Positions 8,169-15,839 of a stretch of DNA of 24,662 bases are shown here, piece by piece; the first letter of the stretch is position 1, and the number at the start of each line of letters is the position of its first letter. The DNA is taken from assembly GCA_036846645.1 (NCBI GenBank), contig DAIUBN010000021.1, positions 1 to 24,662 of the forward strand, in the 5' to 3' direction. Below the pieces are notes generated by a model. The model was not told where the DNA came from and did not search any database. It saw only the letters and a list, made by a program, of their open reading frames with translations. Both the position numbers and the translations under genes were made by a program. This DNA is from JAAYUD01 sp036846645 (GTDB lineage: Bacteria > Bacteroidota > Bacteroidia > Bacteroidales > Bacteroidaceae).

Positions 8169-9128
8169 TTATTTCTTCAGTAATTTGATTTCTAGCTTTT
8201 CGAGCATATCTTTTGTCATTTCGTCTAGGCCGTAACTTGGTTTCCAACCCCATTCGGCACGAGCGCAAGAGTCGTCCATCTTATCCGGCCAACTTTCTGC
8301 TATGCGTTGTTTGAGTGGATCTACATCGTAGACCATTTCGAAATTAGGTTTATACTTTTTGATAGCAGCATAGATAGTTTCCGGTGCAAAGCTCATTGAT
8401 GCGATATTGAACGCATTGCGATGAACGAGTATTGTAGGATCTGCTTCCATCAGACGAATAGCTGCATCAAGGGCATCAGGCATATACATCATATCCATTA
8501 ATGTACCTTGTTTAATAGGGCAAGTAAATTTCTCGCCTCTTACAGCATAATAGAAGATATCAACTGCATAATCAGTTGTTCCGCCACCCGGAGGTGTCAC
8601 ATTAGAAATGATACCAGGGAAACGTACGGCACGAGTATCAACACCATATTTATTATGGTAGTAGTCACTCAATAGCTCAGTAGTTACTTTTGTTACGCCA
8701 TACATTGTACGGGGACGTTGAATGGTATCCTGAGGCGTCATATTGTGGGGAGTACTCTCTCCGAATGAGCCAATAGAACTTGGTGTAAATACTGCACAGT
8801 GGTTCTCACGAGCCGCTTCCAGTATATTCCAAAGTCCGTCGATACCAATTTTCCATGCCAAGCGTGGTTTAGATTCAGCGACAACAGAAAGTAAGGCAGC
8901 CAGATTGTAGATGGTGTCAATGTTATACTGTTTCACAACAGAAGAAATCATTTCTCCATTCGTAACATCTGCGATTGCCGACGGTCCGGATGCTTTCAGT
9001 TCGCCCTTGGGTTCTGCCCCAACAATGTAACCTGCAACAACATGTTCGTTACCATAACGCTTACGCAACTCCATAGTTAGCTCCGAACCAATTTGTCCAG
9101 TAGCTCCAATTACCAAAATATTTTTCAT
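8169..9128 (-). CDS. tdh: L-threonine 3-dehydrogenase, NAD-epimerase (extended SDR) type
   Basis: Oxidises L-threonine to 2-amino-3-ketobutyrate with NAD+. The 319-residue protein has the Rossmann motif GATGQIG (residues 8-14), a Ser-rich segment TPSSIGSFGE, the catalytic pair Tyr143 and Lys147 in YGVTK, and RFPGIISNVTPPGGGTTDYA, which is characteristic of the SDR-type threonine dehydrogenases rather than of UDP-galactose epimerases. It is unrelated to the zinc medium-chain Tdh of E. coli. The frame is open up to 9200, but I chose the ATG at 9128 (MKNILVIGATG). A promoter lies inside the extension, and family members start just before the Rossmann motif. It is divergent from kbl, the next enzyme of the pathway, so the two probably act together. 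Confidence 0.9.
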   Translation of the reverse strand: MKNILVIGATGQIGSELTMELRKRYGNEHVVAGYIVGAEPKGELKASGPSAIADVTNGEMISSVVKQYNIDTIYNLAALLSVVAESKPRLAWKIGIDGLWNILEAARENHCAVFTPSSIGSFGESTPHNMTPQDTIQRPRTMYGVTKVTTELLSDYYHNKYGVDTRAVRFPGIISNVTPPGGGTTDYAVDIFYYAVRGEKFTCPIKQGTLMDMMYMPDALDAAIRLMEADPTILVHRNAFNIASMSFAPETIYAAIKKYKPNFEMVYDVDPLKQRIAESWPDKMDDSCARAEWGWKPSYGLDEMTKDMLEKLEIKLLKK

Positions 9129-9166
9129 TTCACGAATTAATAAGGTTTTTATATCGTTTATGACTG

Positions 9167-9203
9167 CAAAGTAAGCTATTTTTTTTGAATATAATATCAA
9201 AAA
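9167..9203 (-). promoter_or_regulatory. Bacteroides-type promoter of tdh
   Basis: On the minus strand a -33 element TTTTTG (9203-9198) and a -7 element TTACTTTG (9174-9167, one mismatch to TAnnTTTG) are 23 bases apart. The expected transcript start is near 9160, giving a leader of about 32 bases to the ATG at 9128. This excludes the longer reading frame that begins at 9200. Confidence 0.5.
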
Positions 9204-9230
9204 GATAGCGATAATATCGAAAAAAATTAT

Positions 9231-9238
9231 TTCCTTTG
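9231..9238 (+). promoter_or_regulatory. Possible -7 box of kbl
   Basis: TTCCTTTG differs from TAnnTTTG at one position and lies 28 bases before the kbl ATG, a suitable distance for a short leader. No clear -33 element is visible about 20 bases upstream, so support is modest. Confidence 0.35.
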
Positions 9239-9266
9239 TACTTCAAATCATTAAAACCTAAAGAAA

Positions 9267-10454
9267 ATGTACGGAAAAATGAAAGAACACCTCAGCCAAA
9301 CCCTTGCTGAGATTAAAGAAGCAGGACTTTACAAAGATGAACGTTTGATTGAAAGTCCCCAACAAGCTGCTATTATGGTCAAAGGAAAAGAAGTTTTAAA
9401 CTTCTGTGCTAACAACTATCTAGGTTTATCGAATCATCCTCGCCTTATCGAAGGTGCAAAGAAAATGATGGAACGCCGTGGTTTCGGTATGTCATCAGTA
9501 CGTTTCATTTGCGGTACGCAGGATATTCATAAAGAACTCGAAGCTGCTATTTCCGATTACTTCAAGACAGAAGATACCATATTATATGCTGCTTGCTTTG
9601 ATGCCAATGGCGGCGTGTTCGAACCTTTGTTTACAGAAGAAGATGCCATCATCTCTGATGCGCTCAATCATGCTTCTATCATCGACGGTGTACGTCTTTG
9701 TAAAGCAAAACGTTATCGTTATGCTAATGCTGATATGGCAGATTTGGAAAGATGCTTGAAAGAAGCTCAAGCACAACGTTTCCGCATCATCTGCACAGAT
9801 GGTGTGTTCTCAATGGATGGTAACGTTGCTCCAATGGATAAGATTTGTGACTTAGCAGAAAAATACGATGCTCTGGTTATGGTTGATGAATCTCACTCTG
9901 CTGGTGTTGTCGGTGCTACAGGTCACGGTGTTAGTGAACTTTGCAAAACATACGGCAGAGTTGATATCTATACCGGTACACTGGGTAAATCATTCGGTGG
10001 TGCTCTTGGTGGCTTCACTACAGGTCGCAAAGAGATTATAGATTTGCTTCGTCAACGCAGTCGTCCATATTTGTTCTCTAACTCTTTGGCTCCTTGCATT
10101 ATCGGTGCCAGCCTCGAAGTATTCAAAATGTTGAAAGAGAGCAATGCTATCCACGATAAATTATTGGAAAATGTCAATTACTTCCGCGACAAGATGATTG
10201 CTGCCGGATTTGATATCAAACCAACTCAGAGTGCTATCTGCGCTGTAATGCTTTACGATGCTAAACTTTCTCAAGTTTATGCTTCTAAGATGCTCGACGA
10301 AGGTATCTATGTAACTGGTTTCTATTATCCAGTTGTTCCAAAAGATCAGGCTCGTATCCGTGTCCAGATTTCTGCCGGTCACGAGAAAGCTCAACTCGAC
10401 AAATGTATTGCTGCATTTATCAAAGTTGGTAAAGAACTTGGTGTATTGAAATAA
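9267..10454 (+). CDS. kbl: Glycine C-acetyltransferase (2-amino-3-ketobutyrate CoA ligase)
   Basis: A pyridoxal-phosphate enzyme that cleaves 2-amino-3-ketobutyrate with CoA to glycine and acetyl-CoA, completing threonine catabolism started by Tdh. The 395-residue sequence is of the alpha-oxoamine synthase family. It shows NFCANNYLGLSNHP (substrate end), the cofactor-binding DESHSAG (residues 207-213), and TGTLGKSFGG with Lys241 as the PLP-binding lysine. The family also holds 8-amino-7-oxononanoate and 5-aminolevulinate synthases. The N-terminus (LSQTLAEIKEAGLYKDER) and the divergent tdh neighbour favour Kbl. Length and start match E. coli Kbl. A strong terminator follows. Confidence 0.93.
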   Translation: MYGKMKEHLSQTLAEIKEAGLYKDERLIESPQQAAIMVKGKEVLNFCANNYLGLSNHPRLIEGAKKMMERRGFGMSSVRFICGTQDIHKELEAAISDYFKTEDTILYAACFDANGGVFEPLFTEEDAIISDALNHASIIDGVRLCKAKRYRYANADMADLERCLKEAQAQRFRIICTDGVFSMDGNVAPMDKICDLAEKYDALVMVDESHSAGVVGATGHGVSELCKTYGRVDIYTGTLGKSFGGALGGFTTGRKEIIDLLRQRSRPYLFSNSLAPCIIGASLEVFKMLKESNAIHDKLLENVNYFRDKMIAAGFDIKPTQSAICAVMLYDAKLSQVYASKMLDEGIYVTGFYYPVVPKDQARIRVQISAGHEKAQLDKCIAAFIKVGKELGVLK

Positions 10455-10480
10455 TTAGACGTAAGGTCTATACATAATAA

Positions 10481-10515
10481 AAGCCCGGTAGTTTACGCTA
10501 TCGGGCTTATTTTTT
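10481..10515 (+). terminator. Bidirectional terminator between kbl and the Dabb gene
   Basis: AAGCCCGGTAG (10481-10491) pairs with CTATCGGGCTT (10498-10508) with a single G-T pair and a six-base loop. On the plus strand T residues follow at 10510-10515. On the minus strand the stem is followed by TTATTATG. It serves kbl and probably also the convergent Dabb gene ending at 10546. Confidence 0.85.
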
Positions 10516-10545
10516 ATTTCTCGATTCTATCAATCAAGAAGTGGC

Positions 10546-10845
10546 TTAGAATTCGAAATCTACACAGGCTCTCTCCTCTTTGGCTTCGGCTAGTAGTTTG
10601 CCGGCAGCAACATGATCGGGATGTTTGGCATAGAAGTTTACATCTTCCAGAGTATCAAACACGCTGTTGAGGGCGATATGCCATTTCTCATTAGGATTGA
10701 TATTCAGTCCTACTTCAATCTCTCTGATACAAGAAATCTTTGCAGGGAGAGCTTCAATTGCAGATTTGAAAGCATTCATTACACGCAGTTTCTCTGCTTC
10801 GGGAACGTCGTCCCTCAATTTAAATAAAACAATGTGGCGTACCAT
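10546..10845 (-). CDS. Dabb-domain (stress-responsive alpha/beta barrel) protein
   Basis: A 99-residue single-domain protein. The opening MVRHIVLFKLRDD and the later pattern NPNEKWHIALNSVFDTLEDVNFYAKHPDHVAAG match the Dabb family of small ferredoxin-like alpha/beta barrels, which dimerise. The conserved N-terminal histidine (RHIVLFK) and the closing YxxHPxH segment are present. The function in bacteria is not established; some relatives are plant stress proteins or polyketide cyclases. The reading frame extends to 10926, but the ATG at 10845 gives the correct family N-terminus, and a promoter box at 10904-10911 lies inside the extension. It is monocistronic and divergent from udk. Confidence 0.85.
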   Translation of the reverse strand: MVRHIVLFKLRDDVPEAEKLRVMNAFKSAIEALPAKISCIREIEVGLNINPNEKWHIALNSVFDTLEDVNFYAKHPDHVAAGKLLAEAKEERACVDFEF

Positions 10846-10870
10846 AACTTTATTATTAAAATATTCTTTG

Positions 10871-10878
10871 TATATTTG
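10871..10878 (+). promoter_or_regulatory. -7 box, probable udk-mltF promoter
   Basis: TATATTTG is an exact TAnnTTTG match 64 bases upstream of the udk start. It lies in the leader of the divergent Dabb gene, whose own -7 box is at 10904-10911, so the two promoters would transcribe across each other. No convincing -33 element is seen. Confidence 0.35.
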
Positions 10879-10903
10879 TTCGTTTAAACGCTTAAAGCAT
10901 TTG

Positions 10904-10911
10904 CAAAAGTA
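10904..10911 (-). promoter_or_regulatory. -7 box of the Dabb gene
   Basis: TACTTTTG on the minus strand is an exact TAnnTTTG match, followed by GC as in many Bacteroides promoters. It predicts a transcript start near 10897 and a leader of about 50 bases before the ATG at 10845. Confidence 0.45.
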
Positions 10912-10942
10912 ATAATTTATCGACAAACATATTCATTATTCT

Positions 10943-11554
10943 ATGTTAATCATTGGTATTGCAGGAGGTACAGGCTCCGGAAAAACAACTGTCGCGAAAA
11001 AGATGATAAAAGATCTTCATAGTGGAAGTGTCGTTCTTTTGTCTCAAGATTCCTATTATAAAGATAGCAGTAATGTCCCTGCCGAAGAACGTCAGAGTAT
11101 CAATTTCGATCATCCAGATGCTTTTGATTGGGATTTGCTTTTCAAACAAGTGAAGTTATTGAAGAGCGGTAAAGCCATTGAGCAGCCGGTATACGATTTC
11201 ATTACTAGTTCCCGACTCCCTCAAACTATTCATGTAGAACCTTGCGAGGTACTGATTATTGAAGGAATCATGGCTCTATGGAATAAGAAACTTCGTGACT
11301 TGATGGATATAAAGATATATGTTGATGCCGATGCTGATGAAAGACTTATCAGAGTTATCCGTCGCGATGTTCAAGAAAGAGGCCGTACTGCTGATGCCGT
11401 TATAGAACGATATCTAAGAGTGCTCAAACCAATGCATCGTGAGTTTATCGAGCCATGCAAACGATATGCCGATGTTATTATTCCGGAAGGCGGCGATAAT
11501 ACACCTGCCATTGCTATGATGACAATGTTTATTTCGAAACATCTAGATAAATAA
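10943..11554 (+). CDS. udk: Uridine kinase (uridine/cytidine kinase)
   Basis: Phosphorylates uridine and cytidine to UMP and CMP in pyrimidine salvage. The 203-residue protein begins with the Walker A motif GGTGSGKTT (residues 8-16). It continues with LLSQDSYYKD, the NFDHPDAFDWDLL substrate segment, QPVYDF, and the IIEGIMAL block after the Walker B strand. RVIRRDVQERGR is the lid region. Length is normal for the family. The phosphoribulokinase branch of the same fold is longer and lacks this spacing. It is followed after nine bases by mltF, so the two are probably cotranscribed, although the products have no obvious metabolic link. Confidence 0.94.
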   Translation: MLIIGIAGGTGSGKTTVAKKMIKDLHSGSVVLLSQDSYYKDSSNVPAEERQSINFDHPDAFDWDLLFKQVKLLKSGKAIEQPVYDFITSSRLPQTIHVEPCEVLIIEGIMALWNKKLRDLMDIKIYVDADADERLIRVIRRDVQERGRTADAVIERYLRVLKPMHREFIEPCKRYADVIIPEGGDNTPAIAMMTMFISKHLDK

Positions 11555-11563
11555 GTTCTCTTT

Positions 11564-12946
11564 ATGAGAAAATTCTTTTGCTTTTCCATAATAGTCATTT
11601 CTTTGCTGTTAGTTTCGTGCAACAGCAATAAAAAATCATTGCTGTCAGAACAGCGTAATGATTTGGTACAAATAAAGAAAAGCAAAGAATTGGTGGTACT
11701 TACGATGAACCGGGCAACTTCCTACTTTATTTATCGTGGCGAAGCAATGGGTTTCCAGTATGAGCTTGCCCAACAATTTGCTGCGAGTCAGGGCCTAAAA
11801 CTCAAAATAAAGACAGCGCGCAACATGCCCGAAATGTTGAATATGCTTCGTAAAGGTGAAGGAGACATCGTCGCTTTCAACGTACCCTATACAAAGAAAA
11901 ATAGAGATAGTCTGCTATATTGTGGCGAACAGATTGTGACACATCAAGTCTTGGTGCAGCGCAAAGGTAGCCACCTCACTCCTATTAATAATGTCACTCA
12001 GCTTGTAGGAAAGTCTGTTTTTGTGAAACCTGGCAGATACCAGCAACGATTGGAAAATTTGAATAAAGAACTCGGAGGCGGTATCAAAATTCATGTGGTG
12101 AATGCCGACAGTATAACCACAGAAGATTTAATCTATCAAGTATCATTGGGCAAGATAGATTATACGGTTACTGATGATGAAGAGGCATTGCTCAATAAAA
12201 CTTATTATGAAAATCTCGATATTTCTTTGGCTGTCAGTTTCGATCAACGTTCATCGTGGGTAGTTCGAAAGAATAGTCCTCAACTTGCCGCCGCTGCTAC
12301 CAAATGGTATAAAGCGAATGTTACTACCGATCAGTATAAGACGAGTATGCAGCGATATTTCGATATCAGCAAGCAGCGGTCGGGCTCTCATTACGTATTC
12401 AGCAAAAAGAAACTTTCTCCCTACGATCATTTGTTTAAGAAATATGCTAAGCAGATAGATTGGGACTGGCGATTGCTTGCGGCACTGGCTTACAAAGAAT
12501 CCAATTTCAATCCGAGAGTTGTCTCTTGGGCAGGCGCTCGTGGACTGATGCAACTCATGCCTGCTACGGCCCGAACTTTTGGTGTTCCCCCTGGTAAAGA
12601 TAGAAATCCGGAAGAGAGCATTAAAGCTGCCGTCAAATGTATAAAGTATATCGACAATCTATTCAGCGATATCCACAATACCCATATTCGGATACAATTT
12701 ATCCTCGCTTCTTATAATGCAGGCTATAATCATATCAATGATGCCATGGCGCTGGCTTCCAAATATGGAAAGAAACGTCATGTGTGGACTGGCAATGTAG
12801 AAAAGTTCATTCTCTTGAAAAGTAATGAGAAATACTACAATGACCCTGTCTGCAAATACGGATACTTCCGTGGCATGGAGACTTATAACTTTGTTCGCGA
12901 TGTACTCGACTATTACAAAGACTTTAAGAAGAAAGCAAAGCGCTAG
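11564..12946 (+). CDS. mltF: MltF-type membrane-bound lytic murein transglycosylase
   Basis: A lipoprotein that cleaves peptidoglycan glycan strands to 1,6-anhydro products. The signal peptide ends in a lipobox (LLLVSC) with Cys19 as the modified residue. The first domain (about 40-255) resembles a solute-binding protein of the amino-acid ABC type and serves regulation or ligand binding in MltF. The second (about 290-415) is an SLT/lysozyme-like domain with catalytic Glu312 in AYKESNFNP, then WAGARGLMQLMPATA and the IQFILASYNAG segment. The 460 residues match MltF. The residues after Cys19 (NSNKK) do not look like the acidic Bacteroides surface-export signal, so a periplasmic-facing location is likely. 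Its stop lies four bases from the stop of convergent pncB. Confidence 0.92.
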   Translation: MRKFFCFSIIVISLLLVSCNSNKKSLLSEQRNDLVQIKKSKELVVLTMNRATSYFIYRGEAMGFQYELAQQFAASQGLKLKIKTARNMPEMLNMLRKGEGDIVAFNVPYTKKNRDSLLYCGEQIVTHQVLVQRKGSHLTPINNVTQLVGKSVFVKPGRYQQRLENLNKELGGGIKIHVVNADSITTEDLIYQVSLGKIDYTVTDDEEALLNKTYYENLDISLAVSFDQRSSWVVRKNSPQLAAAATKWYKANVTTDQYKTSMQRYFDISKQRSGSHYVFSKKKLSPYDHLFKKYAKQIDWDWRLLAALAYKESNFNPRVVSWAGARGLMQLMPATARTFGVPPGKDRNPEESIKAAVKCIKYIDNLFSDIHNTHIRIQFILASYNAGYNHINDAMALASKYGKKRHVWTGNVEKFILLKSNEKYYNDPVCKYGYFRGMETYNFVRDVLDYYKDFKKKAKR

Positions 12947-12950
12947 CAGT

Positions 12951-14117
12951 TTATTCTATTCCGAGCTGATTCATACATTCTTGTACCTCGCTCAAATCTC
13001 CGGTATGTTTGCCTTGGTCGTCAGAAAGTTTCACGCAGTTGCGCCATTCCTGATATGAATTCATCTTGCAAGCTGTAAGTTTCATCACAATATTCTCGGG
13101 CTTATATCCGGTATCGTTAGTTAGATTGGTACCGATGCCGAAACTGCATCTTATTTTGCCTTCACAATACTCTTTAATATCAAGCGCTTTTTCAAAATCG
13201 AGCGCATTACTGAATACGATTGTTTTGGTTGTAGGGTCTATACCAAATTCTTTATAGCGAGCCACGAGCATATCGATGAACTGGTGTTCGTTACCAGAAT
13301 CACAGCGCACACCATCGAATAGCTTGGCTTGCTTACGACTCAGATTGTTCAAGAAAATATCGAATGTATAAGTATCGGCAAGCGCTATACCGAGGTCACC
13401 GTCGTAAACGTTCACCCAGTTTTCGAGAGCCAGATAGTTGGCATGTTTGTAGCCGAACTGAGCACCATGAAACATAAACCATTCGTGAGGATGGGTACCA
13501 ATCATCTTCATGTCGTACTTCATACCCAGCATACAGTTGGATGTTCCGGCACAATATTTGGAATATTTGTTCAGATAATCAATCACTTCGTCTTGAACTT
13601 CGAGTGAGAAACGGCGGCGAGTACCAAATTCAGAGAATACAATATGATGCTCATTAGACATCTTCACTTTCTTCTCCAATCTCTCCAACATCATTTTCTT
13701 GTCAACTTGAAATCCGCTCATCTTGTTACGCAGTTCGGCAACTACTGCCAGAATCGGCACTTCGTAAAGAGTCGCTTTATAGAGAGCATCGGTCACTTCA
13801 ATATGTAGATGGTCTTTCTCGCTGAGCCAGATTTTTACTTTCTTCGGGTCGTAGTGGAACGATGATAGCCATTCCAGATACATGCGGGGTAAGAATCTGT
13901 TGTGAGTCACCATATAGTCTATTTCATCTTCCGTGAGCTGTATACTTGCCATCTGCTCTAGTTCGTCATAAATAAGCTGGATGAAATGGTCGTTATAGAG
14001 CGTCTCATCGCGGTCAATAAAACTGAATGTGCCGATAGCGTATGGAAACAACTTGATATAAGCGTAAGAAGTTGTAAATTTATAGAGATCGGTATCAAGA
14101 AGTGAGTTGATAATCAT
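12951..14117 (-). CDS. pncB: Nicotinate phosphoribosyltransferase
   Basis: Joins nicotinate and PRPP to nicotinate mononucleotide with ATP hydrolysis, the first step of the Preiss-Handler route to NAD. The 388-residue protein begins with LLDTDLYKFTTSYAY, the family N-terminus. It carries FGTRRRFS (PRPP/substrate region), GTHPHEWFMFHGAQ with His211 where the family has its phosphorylated histidine, RCDSGNEHQF and FGIGTNLTND near the C-terminus. Length is typical of the proteobacterial-type enzyme. Its end is only four bases from the end of mltF on the other strand, with no terminator in between. Upstream is a DUF4301 gene on the same strand, separated by a hairpin. Confidence 0.95.
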   Translation of the reverse strand: MIINSLLDTDLYKFTTSYAYIKLFPYAIGTFSFIDRDETLYNDHFIQLIYDELEQMASIQLTEDEIDYMVTHNRFLPRMYLEWLSSFHYDPKKVKIWLSEKDHLHIEVTDALYKATLYEVPILAVVAELRNKMSGFQVDKKMMLERLEKKVKMSNEHHIVFSEFGTRRRFSLEVQDEVIDYLNKYSKYCAGTSNCMLGMKYDMKMIGTHPHEWFMFHGAQFGYKHANYLALENWVNVYDGDLGIALADTYTFDIFLNNLSRKQAKLFDGVRCDSGNEHQFIDMLVARYKEFGIDPTTKTIVFSNALDFEKALDIKEYCEGKIRCSFGIGTNLTNDTGYKPENIVMKLTACKMNSYQEWRNCVKLSDDQGKHTGDLSEVQECMNQLGIE

Positions 14118-14140
14118 AATTTGATTGTTTTGATTGCTTT

Positions 14141-14191
14141 ATATATAATAAGGTATAGAGAGACGAAACAAATTCCGTAACTCTCTATACC
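14141..14191 (-). terminator. Hairpin after the DUF4301 gene, probable terminator
   Basis: GGTATAGAGAG (14152-14162) and CTCTCTATACC (14181-14191) form a perfect 11-bp stem, with a possible inner ACG/CGT pairing. On the minus strand it is followed by TTATTATATATAAA, which is U-rich but interrupted. It lies 16 bases past the DUF4301 stop and 34 before the pncB start, so it terminates or weakens read-through into pncB. Confidence 0.55.
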
Positions 14192-14206
14192 CTATTCTTT
14201 ATTCTA

Positions 14207-15730
14207 TTATTGATGTTGTTCTCTCAATAAGTCGTTCACCGTCTTTACAGGGTTAAAGGTCTCGAGAGGCACTTCTACAAAGATGGTATTCCAGTCGCTC
14301 ATGGCACCATTCCAAAGGCCAGGTAGTTCGAGGGCTTTCAGATCGCGTCCGTTCTTTGATTTCTGCGAGATGAATCCCGTAGATTTATCGACAAACTTAG
14401 TGAGGTCGAACTTTTGGCCTTTATAGTCTTTCACTGCACATACTAGATCTACTGGATTGAAGTGAGTACCTTTAGTGAACATCTCCATGGCTTTGGCATC
14501 TTTCTTATCAATCTGCGAACTCTCGAGAATCTGCATAGAGTAAGAGCCATCGTTGTTATAAACCAGGAACGGACCGCCACCAGGTTCTCCAACATTCTTC
14601 ACCATACCACAAACGCGGATCGGACGATGAAGTTTCTTTTTCAGATAGAGTATTAAATCGCAGTCTTCCATATTTTTGATAGCGTTGTTGCGGCAGCAAA
14701 GGTCGCGTTGCACAAACTGAACGATTTCTATAATTTGGTCGTGAGTATATTTCCCACTATCTATCAATCTCAGATATTCAAAAGCTTTCTTCTCCAGCGA
14801 TACCAGAACGCCGGCTATCAGCTTTTTGTATTTCACAGTCGGGTCTTTCAGACGGTCGGGCACTACATTATCAATATTCTTGATGAAGATAACGTCAGCA
14901 TCGAGGTCGTTAAGGTTTTCTATCAATGCCCCATGTCCACCTGGACGGAACAACAATTTGCCATCATCCATACGGAATGGCTTGTTCTCCATATCTACAG
15001 CCAAGGTATCGGTAGAGGGTTTCTGCTCCGAAAAGCTGATATTATATTTTACGCCGAATTCTTTTTCATATTGCGGAACTTTCTTATCAACGAGAGATTC
15101 GAACAATTCGCGATGTTCATGAGATACGGTGAAATGGATGTTTACTTCATTCTTGGCATTACGGGCGTATAAAGCTCCTTCTACCAAATGCTCTTCGAGA
15201 GGAGTGCGAGCTGCACTGCCATATTTATGGAATAAAAGCAGTCCTTTGGGCAATGCACCGTAGTTCAAACCTTCTTTATTAAGAAGAGCGGCTACTACCT
15301 CTTTATATTGTCCCTCTTTGGTGAGAGCTGCAATATCTTTATTATATAATTTCTGGCATGTGTCATTCAGTTCGCTATAGAAGGCAAAAGCACTAATATG
15401 AGCGAAGAAAATCTTTTCGAAGTCGGACGTTGGTTCTGTATAATCTGCTTCAAGAAATGAAAACAGATCTTTAAACATACGACTCGCTGCTCCCGAAGCA
15501 GGAACAAATTTTAATATGCGGTGATCGGGATGCTGAGTATAGCCGTTCCAAGCGTCTAAATATTGTTTTTCGGCCTTTTCATCGGGCAGCATTACTCCAT
15601 TATCTGTCGAAGCGGCAGCAAATAATTTTAAATAAGGAAAACCTTGTTCGAAAGAAGATAATTGTCCGGCTATTTGAAGTTCGGAAATACCCTTTGCTTT
15701 CAGTTGGTCTTTGTCTTGATTTGTCATCAT
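14207..15730 (-). CDS. DUF4301 family protein, probable GT-A nucleotidyltransferase fold
   Basis: A 507-residue cytoplasmic protein of the Bacteroidota family DUF4301; no reaction is established for it. Several segments resemble sugar nucleotidyltransferases in the right order. These are FVPASGAASRMF (residues 75-86, like the glycine-rich, SR-containing nucleotide loop), LPKGLLLFHKYGSAARTPLEEHL (160-182), FRPGGHGALIENL (261-273, like the PPGHG loop of UDP-sugar pyrophosphorylases) and ADVIFIKNIDNVV (278-290, like their conserved Asn-Asp-Asn). The NTase reading is my inference. The frame opens at 15760 (MSINN), but that overlaps a -7 box at 15758-15765. The MMTNQD start at 15730 matches the family N-terminus better. 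It is divergent from the RelA homologue. Confidence 0.75.
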   Translation of the reverse strand: MMTNQDKDQLKAKGISELQIAGQLSSFEQGFPYLKLFAAASTDNGVMLPDEKAEKQYLDAWNGYTQHPDHRILKFVPASGAASRMFKDLFSFLEADYTEPTSDFEKIFFAHISAFAFYSELNDTCQKLYNKDIAALTKEGQYKEVVAALLNKEGLNYGALPKGLLLFHKYGSAARTPLEEHLVEGALYARNAKNEVNIHFTVSHEHRELFESLVDKKVPQYEKEFGVKYNISFSEQKPSTDTLAVDMENKPFRMDDGKLLFRPGGHGALIENLNDLDADVIFIKNIDNVVPDRLKDPTVKYKKLIAGVLVSLEKKAFEYLRLIDSGKYTHDQIIEIVQFVQRDLCCRNNAIKNMEDCDLILYLKKKLHRPIRVCGMVKNVGEPGGGPFLVYNNDGSYSMQILESSQIDKKDAKAMEMFTKGTHFNPVDLVCAVKDYKGQKFDLTKFVDKSTGFISQKSKNGRDLKALELPGLWNGAMSDWNTIFVEVPLETFNPVKTVNDLLREQHQ

Positions 15731-15757
15731 TGAACCTAAGTTTATATTATTAATGCT

Positions 15758-15765
15758 CAAAAATA
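15758..15765 (-). promoter_or_regulatory. -7 box of the DUF4301 gene
   Basis: TATTTTTG on the minus strand is an exact TAnnTTTG match and predicts a start near 15751, about 20 bases before the ATG at 15730. It conflicts with the alternative start codon at 15760, which supports the shorter protein. Confidence 0.4.
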
Positions 15766-15839
15766 CAAAATGTTCTGTTGAAAAGATAAGAATAACTCAA
15801 AAAATTATTACTTTTACCAATGTTTTTAGGATTTGAGTC

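Noticed and set aside
9129..9200. Longer N-terminus of threonine dehydrogenase
   Set aside because: The extra 24 residues precede the Rossmann start without homology and overlap the -33/-7 promoter elements.
10846..10926. Longer N-terminus of the Dabb protein
   Set aside because: The family begins at MVRHIVLFK, and the extension contains a perfect -7 box.
14708..15172. A 154-residue plus-strand frame
   Set aside because: Entirely antisense to the DUF4301 gene, with no family motif and no plausible promoter or start context.
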